This document shows, piece after piece, positions 1 through 10,575 of a stretch of DNA of 64,000 nt; within the stretch, counting starts at the first letter, position 1, and every line of letters begins with the position of its first letter. The DNA is from Cliona cf. orientalis (Eukaryota; Porifera; Demospongiae; Clionaida; Clionaidae): contig OZ005698.1 in the NCBI GenBank assembly GCA_963930775.1, forward strand, positions 4,346,501 through 4,410,500, in the 5' to 3' direction. A program made the translations under genes and the position numbers. The notes beneath the pieces were generated by a model. It had not been told where the DNA came from and did no database searches. It saw nothing but the letters and a program-made list of their open reading frames with translations.

Positions 1-516
1 CAGATCTTAAATGAACACCATTGGTGCTAAACCCGCAGCGCTGTGAGATTTATTGCGGTAGTGACTAGTCTACATGTGTGCAAATTTGCAAGCTAAGCTT
101 GCAACACTCTGTTGCTGTTAGCAGTGTCATAGAGGGTAACTATAACCACAAGAATGCATTACTGATTGCACGGTATTACGTAATAGTACCACGTGCATGC
201 CAGAGCAGCAGATCTAGAACAAAGTAAAGCCAAGAAGGGTAGTTGATAGCCTACTGTGACTAGTGATGAGTCAGTCAAGTTATAAGAACTATCTCTTGAG
301 CTACACACTAATCTTCTTGAAATGAAACGGCTACTGTCTCTCATTGAGCAAGAGCTAGATAAGAAGCGAAGAAGGCCGTGGTGGTCAGAAAATGTTGCCA
401 GAATTTTTGAACAAAGCATTTTCAACGAAATCCACACAATGTACATGTATATAATATTGTATATACCTCTTCCACGAAAATCCTAATGGCACCTTGTTTT
501 CAACGTATAAAACAGA
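1..516. other. No gene seen; diverged repeat sequence
   Basis: I see no coding region or structural RNA here. Positions about 390-445 resemble about 1476-1533 (both carry a stretch reading through 'aatccacacaat'), so part of this stretch belongs to a dispersed repeat that occurs twice in the first 1.6 kb. Confidence 0.4.
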
Positions 517-1086
517 TACAGTAGGAGACCAAAAAATGGTGCCATTTTCATTCCGTTCCACCCCGTCGAGACGGAAGTACGTATAAAACGGCCATTCCCC
601 ATACACAAGAATGGAAACAGGACGGACGCAGGCCGATGCGATGGAACGTGCGGTTGACTATTCCAATCTTAGATACCACGAAAACAACGCCTCCTGAGCC
701 TAAGAAAGCCAAAAGAAGCATCGCTCCATCCAAGCGATCGCATTTGGAGGCGATCAGAGTCGATTGGCAACGCGTGATTGATCAATCGTCGATAGCAGAC
801 TTCAAACCCAGTCAAGCCTCGATCGCAGAACTCACTCAGAGCGGCAGTAGTGAACTACCCCAGAACAGTTTAGAAGACCATAGCAGTATGAAACTATTGA
901 TTCTACTAGGTGAGTCGACGAGCTGGCCTTTCTCTTTTTTGTGGCACGTCGAAAGACCACGCCCAATTACTGATTGTGCACGCGTGCATACGGAATGGAA
1001 ACAGTACGGCTGGCATGAACGGTGCAATGGCTCTGAACGGGGCAGAACAGAATGGGAACATCACCTTTTTTTTGACTGCTACTGTA
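517..1086. mobile_element. MITE, family A (TACAGTAGCAGTC termini), copy 1
   Basis: A 570 bp non-autonomous element with terminal inverted repeats. The left end reads TACAGTAGGAGACC then an A-run and a C/T-rich 'ttccgttcc' stretch; the right end is its reverse complement, closing with 'gactgctactgta'. It lies in the opposite orientation to the copy at 2448-3012. Open frames across it are chance frames of a repeat: no transposase domain is visible. Confidence 0.75.
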
Positions 1087-1582
1087 TGTAGCAGCTAGCA
1101 TAGTAACAGACACATACACTCACTGACGTATTATTTGCACAGAACGACTACTGTAACCCTCACGCATGCACCGAGGGTTAATGAAAAACAGCTGGCCAGA
1201 GTTTAGACACAGTACAATGTATACGGTAGCATGATTTGCATGTAAATAGAACCTGGTGTGGGTGTGGCTTGCACGAAAGTCAAGAAACTAAGCAGTTAGT
1301 TCACTGACTATTCGCAGGCAGGCAGGCAGTAGCTTTACAGGAGTTGTAGCTGGAACTACATTTGTACTTATTTTGTATCTTGAAAGAAGTCTACTATTGT
1401 TCATTGTGTCCATCGAAAGCTGCCAGGGTGCGTGGAAGGATGGACCTATGGTGGAAAGTAGCAGTCCTGATTAAATGTCGCCAGAACTGGAGAACAAAGC
1501 GTTTTCAGCAAAATCCACACAATACATGCATTTGAAACGCCATAAAGAATCATATAACACCGTGCTTGTGCTCGCAAACGAG
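1087..1582. other. No gene seen
   Basis: Intergenic sequence without a supported gene. It includes the second copy (about 1476-1533) of the short repeat also found at about 390-445. Confidence 0.35.
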
Positions 1583-2218
1583 GTACAGTACCACTAACAG
1601 GTACGTGTAACTTAACAAACGAGTGCGAGTGACATGCGTGTAGTGTAGCACCCGCGTGCGAGTCAATTTCCGGCAACCGCGTGTACCCGGTACCCGCATT
1701 TCGAGTGCACGCACTCACGCGGGCACACGTAAGTATTCGAGACTCGACAGCAAAAAGAATCTAGCTAATTTGTGAGCTACATATTGTTTACTGCCTCTCT
1801 TCTCTCAATAAGCTTGCTAGAGCTTTCTAAAAGTCTCGTGCCTCAGCGGGTGACAGTGCTCACGATCACGTTCACAAGTACTCGAGACTCGTCATGAAAA
1901 GATACAGAAAATAGGAAGCCTGTCTATGCCTAGCGAATCTTTTACTACCTCTCTTCGCTCAGTAAACTCACCAGTGTTCATCAAAAAGTACGATAAGTGG
2001 GCGAACTGCCTGTTGTCTCGATCTTGCAACCATTATCTTATCGGTGCAATAATTGGACCACACCCTATACTTACTCGCGAGTGCATGCGGATATGTGCGA
2101 GTACTCGCGCTTGCATGTCGAGGGTGCCTTTTGCACCCGCGCAGGAACATCCAGGCCACGCGGGTCACCTCCTCGTTACTCGCACTCGTTTGTCAGTTAC
2201 CTGTGATCAGTGCTGTAT
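1583..2218. mobile_element. MITE, family D (ACAAACGAGTGCGAGTGAC ends), copy 1
   Basis: An element of about 640 bp. Its left arm contains ACAAACGAGTGCGAGTGAC and its right arm the reverse complement of it (about 2178-2200), each 25-40 bp in from an ACAGTA/TACTGT-like end. The interior is rich in CG-containing 'cgagtactcg' motifs. The same arms and interior recur at 5063-6281, where another MITE splits the copy. No protein domain is recognisable. Confidence 0.65.
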
Positions 2219-2447
2219 GTAGCAGTTAGAGAGTTAACAGACAGATAGACACACACACAGAACAACTACCGTAACCCTGCGGCACATGCACCAAGGGTTA
2301 ATTAGGGTGGCACCTGAGGCCTGCAATTAAGTTTTACAAGAGCACAAGTGCTATCATTGACTGGTGCTAGTTACATTAGTTCCAGTGAATGTGTAAGTGT
2401 TGAAAATAACAAAAGCTACCCTACTCACAAAAGTATTTTCGTTACCT

Positions 2448-3012
2448 ACAGTAGCAGTCAAAAAAACGGTGATGCTTTCGTTCCGTTCCGCCCTGTTCAG
2501 ACGCCGTTGCACCGTTCATGCCAGCCGTACCATTTCCGTTCCATATGCACACGTCCATAATTAGTAATTGGCATGGTCATTCAACCTGCAAAAAAAAGGA
2601 AGGCCAGCTCGTTGACTCACGAACTAGAATCGATAATTTCATACAGCTATGGTCTTCTAAACTATTCTGGGGCGGTTCACTACTGCCGCTGTTCGATTTT
2701 GAGCGAGTTCTGCGATCGAGGCTCGACTGGTTTGAAGTCTGCTATCGACGATCGATCAATTTCGCATTGCCAATTGACTCTGATCGCCTCCAAATGTGAT
2801 TGCTTGGATAGAGCGATGCTTGTTTTGGCTTTCTTAGGCTCTGGAGGCGTCATTTTCGTGCTAGCTGCGATTGGAATAGTCGACTGCATTTTCCGTCGTG
2901 TCAGCCTCCGCCTGTCCCGTTTCCATTCTTGTGCATGGGGAACAGCCGTTTTACTTCCGTCTCGATGGGGCGGAATGGAATGAAAACGTCACCTTTTTTT
3001 GTTCCCTACTGT
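2448..3012. mobile_element. MITE, family A, copy 2
   Basis: Starts TACAGTAGCAGTCAAAAAA and ends in the inverted form of the same sequence. Internal blocks such as 'cgttcatgccagccgtac' match copy 1 (517-1086) on the other strand, so the two copies are in opposite orientation. Non-autonomous; the frames within it look like repeat frames. Confidence 0.75.
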
Positions 3013-3377
3013 GTTCTAATTAATCAAATGGCCATGTGGTTAATCTCGTCCCTGAGGGTGGGGTCTGTGGACAAGACTACCATGCAGTACCTGGGGAAAT
3101 CACCAAAGAGCGGTTAGAGTGGTACAGCACCGCTCTTAAATGCCATTTATATTTGATGTGGTTTAATAAACCACAATGAACCTTTGATGTTCTACCACAG
3201 CACCACTCTTGGACTGTGTTCTAGTGACTTGCCTGAGTACGTTGTATACTGTATGTGTAAATCAAACATGGTAAGAGCTCGAGCTTGACAATACAATTCA
3301 GAGTTCAGCTTCAAATGCTGAAGATCATTTTGCAATCGCTGTCGGAGAGTGTATTATGACAATAAACCTGCAGCAGG
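3013..3377. other. No gene seen
   Basis: Low-information stretch. Around 3050-3085 it carries a 'gtggggtctgtggacaagact' type block. The reverse complement of a related block occurs at about 16335-16355, suggesting a dispersed repeat. Confidence 0.3.
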
Positions 3378-3900
3378 AAGCACATAAATGGTGACGTATC
3401 CGTTCCGTACCATTACACCTAAACAGAATACATTTCATGCCATTCACCGTTTCACATGCGGAAGCAATCAATTAATACATTGGGCGTGTCTAGCCGATAT
3501 GTGAAGAACTCGTTTGCTCGTGGACTAGAATTGATGCTTATACACTGCCACTGTCTTCTAAACTTTGCTGGGACACGTGCACTGCCACTGCTGCTGCCAC
3601 TCTTCAACTTTGAGCATGTTTTGTGATCGCCACTCAACTGAGCAGTTTTTGCTATCATCGATCAGTCGATTTTGGATCTCTGATCGATTCAAATCACCTC
3701 TACAACTAGCAGATCAACTGAAATAGTACTCCTTTCGGCTTCTTGGACTCCTCTGATACGTAGTTTGAGCTAGCTACGATTTACATAGTCAACTGCTCCA
3801 CCTCCCATTTCATTCCCATTCTGTTGAACGGAACAGGCATGCGTTTGCATTAAAACAGAATGGTACGGGACAGAAACGTCACTTTTTATGCATCCTATGA
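3378..3900. mobile_element. Diverged family A MITE relic
   Basis: The ends keep the 'ggtgacgtatccgttccgt' to 'acgggacagaaacgtcac' inverted pairing typical of family A, and the interior resembles copies 1 and 2 weakly. The terminal CAGTAGCAGTC is no longer readable, so this is an old copy. Confidence 0.45.
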
Positions 3901-4316
3901 TATAATTGGATATGGAATGCTGTTTTTTCGTCACTAGCGCATTCTCCATGTTTTCGGATCCATTTTATTCACAAGCGAACAACCCATAAGCTGAATTTAC
4001 CATATATGTGTGAAAATTTTTCACTGAATAGAAATTTCACCAACCCCAACTACCTTTGTACTTCAGAAATACCTTACCAATGTGGGAAAGGTCACCATGT
4101 ATATATCCTTAATGCAATCTTTAATACAGGACAAAAAATTCACGTGATAAAATTTTTGCCAACGAGAGCAGGTGGTGAAATTGTCGATAATTTTCTCCTG
4201 ACAAAGATTTCTACATAATTATACAGTATTTACTTTCCATTTAATGCCAAACGGCGTACATACTAATGACTATTTTTCACCATTCGGATGGAATTGCTAT
4301 ACAGTAAATATGTACG
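3901..4316. other. No gene seen
   Basis: AT-rich sequence. The longest open frame (about 70 codons from 4006) has no recognisable domain, splice context or coding bias that would support it as a gene. Confidence 0.3.
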
Positions 4317-4920
4317 TAGTCTAGTCGCGTGACCCAGCCCCCTAAAACACACGCGAAAAAGGGGTCTAGTAACATTGTGTACAACGAGTTGTCCCAAACT
4401 CTGGAATGTGGCGCAACCAATCAGATCGCTTCGTTTGCAATTAACGCGCAAAGTGAAAAATTAATCATGAAAATAATTTTTACAAAAAATGCCGCTCGAG
4501 TGTGCCGTATGGTGGTGCTCATGTCCACAAGGGATCTATAGCGACTTTAAGCGGGCAGAAGACATCGAGTCAGTCCAGCGATCACCTCCGTGATATTAGA
4601 GCGATACTGCGCCATCTGTTGGCTGCAGCGAACAAACAAGGCTATAGAAGCCTTCCCTAGCCCTAGCTTGAGGTAAAGCTGTGTTGGTTAGCTTACCCTA
4701 CTGGCTACGCAGTCACTTTGCTTTGCATTGTTACCATGCCATGACGAGAAGAGTGGATAAAGCCATCAATAGTCTCTTGCGCAAATTTTATGTGAATATT
4801 AATTACATTCCAACATGTCTACATAGGCGATTATTGAATTCCACTGTGACAACTCGTTGTATACAATGTTACCAGACCCCTTTTTCGCGTGTGTTTTAGG
4901 GGGCTGGGTCACAAGACTAG
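4317..4920. mobile_element. MITE with ~70 bp inverted repeats, family C
   Basis: The left arm, containing GACCCAGCCCCCTAAAACAC and then 'cgaaaaaggggtct', is repeated inverted at about 4840-4915. The arms agree for roughly 70 bp, an unusually long TIR for a 600 bp element. A diverged partial copy of one arm is present near 25030-25105. There is no coding capacity. Confidence 0.75.
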
Positions 4921-5062
4921 TATTTAGTCATCGGATCTTTGTTTCTCATTCCAGAATGATTTCTAAGCAGTATAGGTGCAATGCAAGTATCCATATAATA
5001 AGCTAACAGCTATACAGCTTAGTTTGAGATTTAAATAGTTAGCATAGCAGCATACATACATA

Positions 5063-6281
5063 CAGTACCGCTCACATGTAACTTGACAAACGAGTGCGAG
5101 TGACACGTGTGTAGTGTAGCGCCAGCTCACGAGTCAATTTCCGGCAACCGTGTGTACCTGGTACCCGCGTTTCGAGTGCACGCGCTCGCGAGGGCACACG
5201 CAAGTATTCGAGATTCAACAGCAATAAAACCTAGCTACCGTATACTTTCTAATATAGGCGCCCCAAAAAAATAATTACAAATCGTGCAGGCGCCTCCAAT
5301 TAGAACTGAAAAATTCATGAGCAGGTCAAAGGGCGCCTAAGAGCTGCAATTAGAACGGTTCTGGAAGTTTTGCCAGAGCACAAGCACTATCACCAATCAG
5401 TTCTATTTAGTTGCAGTGAATATGACAGTGGCGAAAACAATAAAAATATGGTTCTAATTTCAGTTATTTTTGGAAATTGCATTCTTATCGCGGAATCATT
5501 CTCAATTTGTCGATACCGTAGCCATCAGAACGATTGTCTCTAACTCCAGAAAGACATCAAAGCAGTCGGTAAGTGCCCATATAAATGTAAGAGACAGCTT
5601 AGTTTGACATCTAAACTGCTAGCTTGATAGGTCGATCGACGGTATGGTACGGTACCGCGGTATTGTCATAATATTGCACGTGGCAATACGTTCCAATTAA
5701 ATAGGCGCCGCCTAAAAATAATTGATGTCCGGAAAGGCGCCTTAAATTAGAACCGAAAAAATTGTGCAGGTCTCAAAGGGCGCCTAAATTAGGGTGGCGC
5801 CTATATTAGAACTTCAACATATACGGTAGTTTATGAGCTAGGTATGGTTTTACTGCCTCTCTTCTCTCAACAAGCTTGCTAAAGCTTTCTGAAAGTCTCA
5901 TGCCTTGGCTGCTCGCAATTGCGTTCACGAGTACTCGAGACTCGTCATGAAAAAATACAGAGAATAGTAAGCTTATCTATGCCTAGCGAATCTTATACTA
6001 CCTCTCTTCACTCAGTAAACTCACCAATGATCATCAAAAAGTACGATAAGCGCATGAACTGCCTGTTGTCTCGATCTTGCCACCATTGTCTTGTCGGAGC
6101 AATAATTGGACCACGCCCTGTACGCACTCACGAGTGCGTGCGGATATGCGTGAGCGTGCGAGTACTCGCGCTTGCGCGTCAAGGGTGCCTTTTGCACGCG
6201 CGCGTGAACGTCAAGGCCACACAAGTCACCTCCTCGCTACTCGCACTCGTTTGTCAAGTAACCTGTGATCTGTACTGTAGC
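5063..6281. mobile_element. MITE, family D, copy 2 (split by a nested MITE)
   Basis: The left arm (5063-5240) and right part (about 5830-6281) align with the copy at 1583-2218, including both inverted ACAAACGAGTGCGAGTGAC arms. Sequence between about 5244 and 5830 is absent from copy 1 and is a separate MITE (5250-5813). This is a clear element-in-element insertion, giving relative ages. Confidence 0.7.
5250..5813. mobile_element. MITE, family E (TTCTAATATAGGCGCC termini), nested
   Basis: Starts TTCTAATATAGGCGCC and ends GGCGCCTATATTAGAA, with internal 'aggcgcc...aattagaac' sub-repeats. Related copies or pieces occur at about 6282-6312, 16240-16300, 22430-22500, 27645-27988 and 51555-52049. 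It sits inside the family D copy at 5063-6281, so it is younger than that insertion. Confidence 0.75.
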
Positions 6282-6328
6282 TTAAGGGCGCCTAAATTAG
6301 GGTGGTGCCTATCATAGTCGGTAGACTA

Positions 6329-6864
6329 TACAGAAGCAGTCAAAAAACGTTGCCGTTTCCGCTGCTGTCCATACCGTTTGTATGCTTGCAAAACGGAGCA
6401 GGAACAGATTGCAAACGCAGACTAGCACCGTCTGTTCCATTCCATTCATTTCCTGCAGTTGTGTGCTGGGGTAGGCATCAAGCTCTGTACTGTGGTATGG
6501 GTGCTAGTACTACTGGAAGCAACATCTAACTTGTAGGGTGGGCTACCTAACCATAGTTTACAGTAGGTCTAGCCACTCAAGCAGTGATGGGATGTGCTTG
6601 TCTCCTTATTGGTCAAGTCACTGGTGGCAATCTACAAGCCACAGAAAGCAAGTTTCCACACCCAGGCTACAACTAATTTTTACAAGTGCCTAGTGGGCCA
6701 GCCCAGCTTGTACCAAAACGGGAAGTGAATGTAACAGTCAATTTGCTAGCCCCTTCTATACCATGGAACGGAATGAACAGACAGCAATGGAACGAGCATT
6801 GCACACTGTACAAACGGTACAGATGGCAGTGGAAACGGCAACGTTTTTTTTGACTGCTGCTGTA
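6329..6864. mobile_element. MITE, family A variant, copy 3
   Basis: Begins TACAGAAGCAGTCAAAAAAC and ends with 'cgttttttttgactgctgct' plus TA, a clear inverted pair. Its interior (for example 'tactgtggtatgggtgctag' and 'gggctacctaaccatag') matches the next copy at 7080-8647, which makes the insertion in that copy easy to define. Confidence 0.75.
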
Positions 6865-6901
6865 AGTAGGGACACTCCATCTACATGTACGTGTATGTAA
6901 T

Positions 6902-7070
6902 TACCGTAGTGTCCCGGGTAAGTACCCATGGGCGCTTAAACATAGATTACAATTTTGGCTCACATGGGCTTTTACCCGGGATATAAGTTCCATACATTTG
7001 TATAGAAGCTGCTATATTGACCCCTAGAAATCAGGTACATGGGCACTTGCCCATGCAGGACACTACAGTA
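6902..7070. mobile_element. Small palindromic MITE, family G (TACCGTAGTGTCC)
   Basis: A 169 bp element starting TACCGTAGTGTCCCGGGTAA and closing with an inverted 'ggacactacagta'. Internal 'acccatgggcgc' and 'catgggcacttgccc' blocks also pair. A second copy is at 43320-43454. Confidence 0.7.
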
Positions 7071-7079
7071 CATTACAAA

Positions 7080-8647
7080 TACAGTAGCAGTCAAAAAAAT
7101 GTTACCGTTTCTGCTGCCGTCCATATGGTTTGTACACTTACAAAACAGAACAGGAACGGATTGCAAACACAGATTAGCACCATTCATTCCGTTCCATTCA
7201 TTTCCTGCAGTTGTGTACTGGGCTAGGCAGCAAGCTATGTACTGTGGTATGGGTGCTACTACTACTGGAAGCACTATCTACAGTGCTACTGAGCAAGAGA
7301 GTAAATAATTACCAGTGTATGGATAATTATTGGGTGAAACTTGCATGTATTCTGTTCTCACTTGGCACCTAGTTAGGTAAAATGGATGAATTATCTACAT
7401 CTCAAGCAGCAGGCTGAGCTCACCTTTCATAGGGCTTCAGTATGTAAAAATGTCCGAAAATTATTATTACGTTAGGCACTCTATCACAACACTCGATTAA
7501 GAACACCGATTTGAGATGAAGATAGGGACCAATAGGACACACCTTTGCGCCAAATATGAAGCCTTAACTACCAACAATCTTGGAGATATTTACAAAAATA
7601 GTATAAAGTATGGTCAACTTAAGTTAGGCACTCAATCTTGCATGAAATTTTTTGTTAGAGCTGATATTGCACTTTATGCATCTTTATGCATTAATAATCC
7701 TTGTGCGTGCATGGAACTGCGAATGTTTTGCAGGAAATGCCAAATCCGGAAGCAAACATTTCTGCTAGTTGCTTCAGACTGGTCAGGGTCCTCATTGATG
7801 ACGTTGCCCTGAACGTACATGCATTAAGATGACATTTTAATTGACCATGCCCCTGGTGATCTGAAACGAGACGATGGTGAGAATGGTGTTGTAAACGTCA
7901 AACATTGAGAAGCTCATCGCTTCTTATCGATCTAAACGAGGTAAGATACTAGCAATAGTCGGGTCAATAACGTTTTTTCCTCCAAAGCCTCAAAAGAAGT
8001 GTGGCAGGGTGGACACTTTGTGCTTGACTAGACATCCGCTTGTATCAGCCTTGTATGTTAATATTGTACAGAAATAGGCATATGCTAGGCATTTCCTACT
8101 ACATAAGTCGTGCCTTATGCTCTCCAAATCTTCCAACAGCCGATTTTTCCTCGATTTACATTGCTATATATTGTGCATGTGATACTACATCGATGTCACG
8201 ACACGTCATACCTTCTGTTACAGAACGATCTTCCTTTGGAGCTTTGTACTGCAGCTAAAATCACTATTTCTGTTCATTACTGGTCAAAATAAGTGCATAT
8301 GCAAAGTTATAAAAAAATGTACTCTTTTGCTCAGTAGCACTGTACATGTAACTCATAGGGCAGGCTACCTAACCATAGTTTACAGCAGTGATGGGATGTG
8401 TTTATCTCCTTAGAGGTCAACTCACTGGTGGTAATCTACAAGCCATGGAAAACCAGTTTCCACACCCAGGCTACAACTAGCTTTGGCAAGTGCCTAGTGG
8501 GCCAGCCCAGCTTGTTCCAAAACAGGAAGCAAATATAGCAATCAATTTGCTAGCTGGTTATATAACGTGGAACGGAATGGACGTTGCACGCCCTACAAAC
8601 GGGTAGACAGGTAACGAAAATGGCAACTTTTTTTTACCGCTACTGTA
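7080..8647. mobile_element. MITE, family A variant, copy 4, carrying a Tc1-type insert
   Basis: Ends are TACAGTAGCAGTCAAAAAA and the inverted 'ttttttaccgctactgta'. Without the insert at 7281-8342 it aligns along its length with 6329-6864. The host sequence around 'actggaagca...catct' is interrupted exactly at a TA dinucleotide. Confidence 0.75.
7281..8342. mobile_element. Non-autonomous Tc1/mariner-type element, copy 1
   Basis: 1062 bp bounded by CAGTGCTACTGAGCAAGAGA and its inverted match, and flanked on both sides by TA. A TA target duplication plus CAGTG ends is the hallmark of Tc1/mariner elements. I cannot find a transposase frame with a DDE motif inside, so it is probably mobilised in trans. 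A longer homologue lies at 10576-12868. Confidence 0.8.
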
Positions 8648-9235
8648 CCTAATTTATTATTTATTTTTTAGTAATTTATGAATATTCTAAGTGTCAAAAT
8701 CAGAATCTCCAGCAAATTATCTGTCTATCAATACCAAGATCATGCATCAAAAAAATTGTATATGTACATGCCAGAACCAGATGTTTAAACAATAGCCATT
8801 TTCAATCTTTCTGCCTATTTTCCAGGGCTAACTCAAGACTGCCTTGCTCTCTCTTAGTTTGAGTATAAATCCACTCCATTTTGTAGCATGCAAATTTTGC
8901 ATTATCTTGACAGTTATGTACTCGTGGGCGTGTACAGTGCATTGACAAATGGGTGTGTCCGATACGCCACTTTATCATATGATACGCATGCTCAGAATGT
9001 GTTATCATGATGAAGTTATGTGACAGAGTCACTAGGCTATTGGCAGTAGCCAATGTTTCATACACGGGGTGGGATGCCCTGGGATTACTCATCCATAACT
9101 CAAGATTTTCCCCCTCAAACTTTCTGGCTGTGCCATATACTTCATATTAGTTTCCCACTACGGTGGCATCAGGTCCTCCATCTACAAGATCATGTATGAA
9201 ACACTGCTAAGTAGCTACATGTAGGCCACACCCTA
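8648..9235. other. No gene seen
   Basis: AT-rich intergenic sequence. A minus-strand open frame of about 96 codons (8802-9092) has no recognisable domain and I do not support it as a gene. Confidence 0.3.
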
Positions 9236-9569
9236 CAGGGGCGTGTCCAGGATTTGTGGAAGGGAGGTGCTGAGGCACGAAGCGTGTGTGCAAAATTTTT
9301 AGCCACGCCCTCAAAATGTTGACCACGCCCTCACTAACGTGTTCTTGAAGACAGCTTGGTGACAAAGAAGGCTGTTTTTGGCTTAATCAGTAGCGACAAG
9401 AAACTGCTGTTTAGAGCGAGTCCAGTGTTTATTGTTGGTATTAGCTACCAATTGTTGCGTATTAGTAACAATAGTTGTCACACAGCTACTAAGTTGGCTG
9501 CTGTGCCAGACCTTAGGGGGGTGCTTGAGCCCCCTGAGCCCCCCCCCCCCCCCGCTGGACACGCCCCTG
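9236..9569. mobile_element. hAT-like MITE (CAGGGGCGTGTCCAG termini)
   Basis: 334 bp with 15 bp perfect inverted ends CAGGGGCGTGTCCAG / CTGGACACGCCCCTG. CAGGGGCG-type ends are common among hAT elements. CCCTA flanks both ends (5 bp seen; hAT normally leaves 8 bp, so the flank may have decayed or the assignment may be wrong). It contains a poly-C run near 9540. Confidence 0.65.
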
Positions 9570-9720
9570 CCCTAGGCATACATGTAGGTGCTAGCACCAG
9601 CCGCACTTAGCCTAGTGCTATCTAACTAGCTAGTGGCTAGTGCGTGCAGCAATACAATAGTGCTTCGCTGGATTGATTGTGGATATAGAGGTGAAAGGCT
9701 TGAGGGGAACGGTAATGTAC

Positions 9721-10173
9721 TACCGTATGGCGGGTAATTTTCGTGGGGTGCTAATTTTCGATATTTTCGTGGTTGATTTGGCAGTCACGAAATTTTCCCA
9801 CCCACGAAAATTACTGCCTACAGTGATATGGTACTATGCGAGTCCATTATGATGGGCGTGGCCACAAACATTGTGGGAGCACAGCCAACACTTTCCAGTA
9901 TAGCAAGCAACAGTACTCACTGTCATCCAGCTGATAGATCTTCGACACTTAATATTCTTCTATCTTATGCTATTCGTCTAAGTCTCTATAGGTATGGCTC
10001 AGTAACAAAGAAGATGGTGAGTGCGTGTATCGATTAGATCATCGTTTGTGCAGCAGTACCACGCCCCTGGACTGGTTGCTGTCACGAAATTTAAAACCAC
10101 GAAAATAAATTTTGAGAGCCTTTTCGAACTTTCCACGAAAATTAGACCCCGCGAAAATTACCCGCCATCGGTA
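9721..10173. mobile_element. MITE, family J (TACCGTATGGCGGGTAATTTT)
   Basis: Begins TACCGTATGGCGGGTAATTT and ends with the inverted 'aaaattacccgccatcggta'. A second inner pair of 'ttttcg(t)gg' blocks also inverts. The middle (about 9830-10070) is unrelated unique-looking sequence. No coding potential recognised. Confidence 0.7.
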
Positions 10174-10299
10174 TTCCTTGGTCACAGCTCCTCAGCAGTC
10201 AGCCTAGCTACATGTACCTCAGTAGACTTATGACAAAATCATAATAGCTAAATGGAAGTCTCATCGCTACTTGAGCCGCCTTTGTCAGCCTGCTTCATC

Positions 10300-10575
10300 A
10301 CCTAGGCATAGGAGTACATGTTGATGAGGGACAGGGTTTATTTCAGGATGTCACTCTAGAGGGGGCAAATACATAGCAGCCCCCACTTGGAAATTGGCCT
10401 TCCCTATAAGTTATATTTATGGGGGTTGCCCCCTCCCCTTAAAATTTGCAAGTCAATCCCAAGGAGGGACGAAAGCACCCCCTAGCCCCCCTGCATGCAA
10501 TAAACCCTGAGGGGCGTGGCTATGACATTTGCTCACACACGCGAACTTTAACACCTTTCATCTTCTATCTGATTA
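10300..10575. repeat. G/C-run rich dispersed repeat fragment
   Basis: Contains repeated 'gggggttgccccctcccc' and 'cccctagcccccctgc' blocks with a 'ggggcgtggc' motif. Similar gggg/cccc-punctuated text occurs at about 59315-59400. I could not define ends, so I call it only a repeat fragment. Confidence 0.4.
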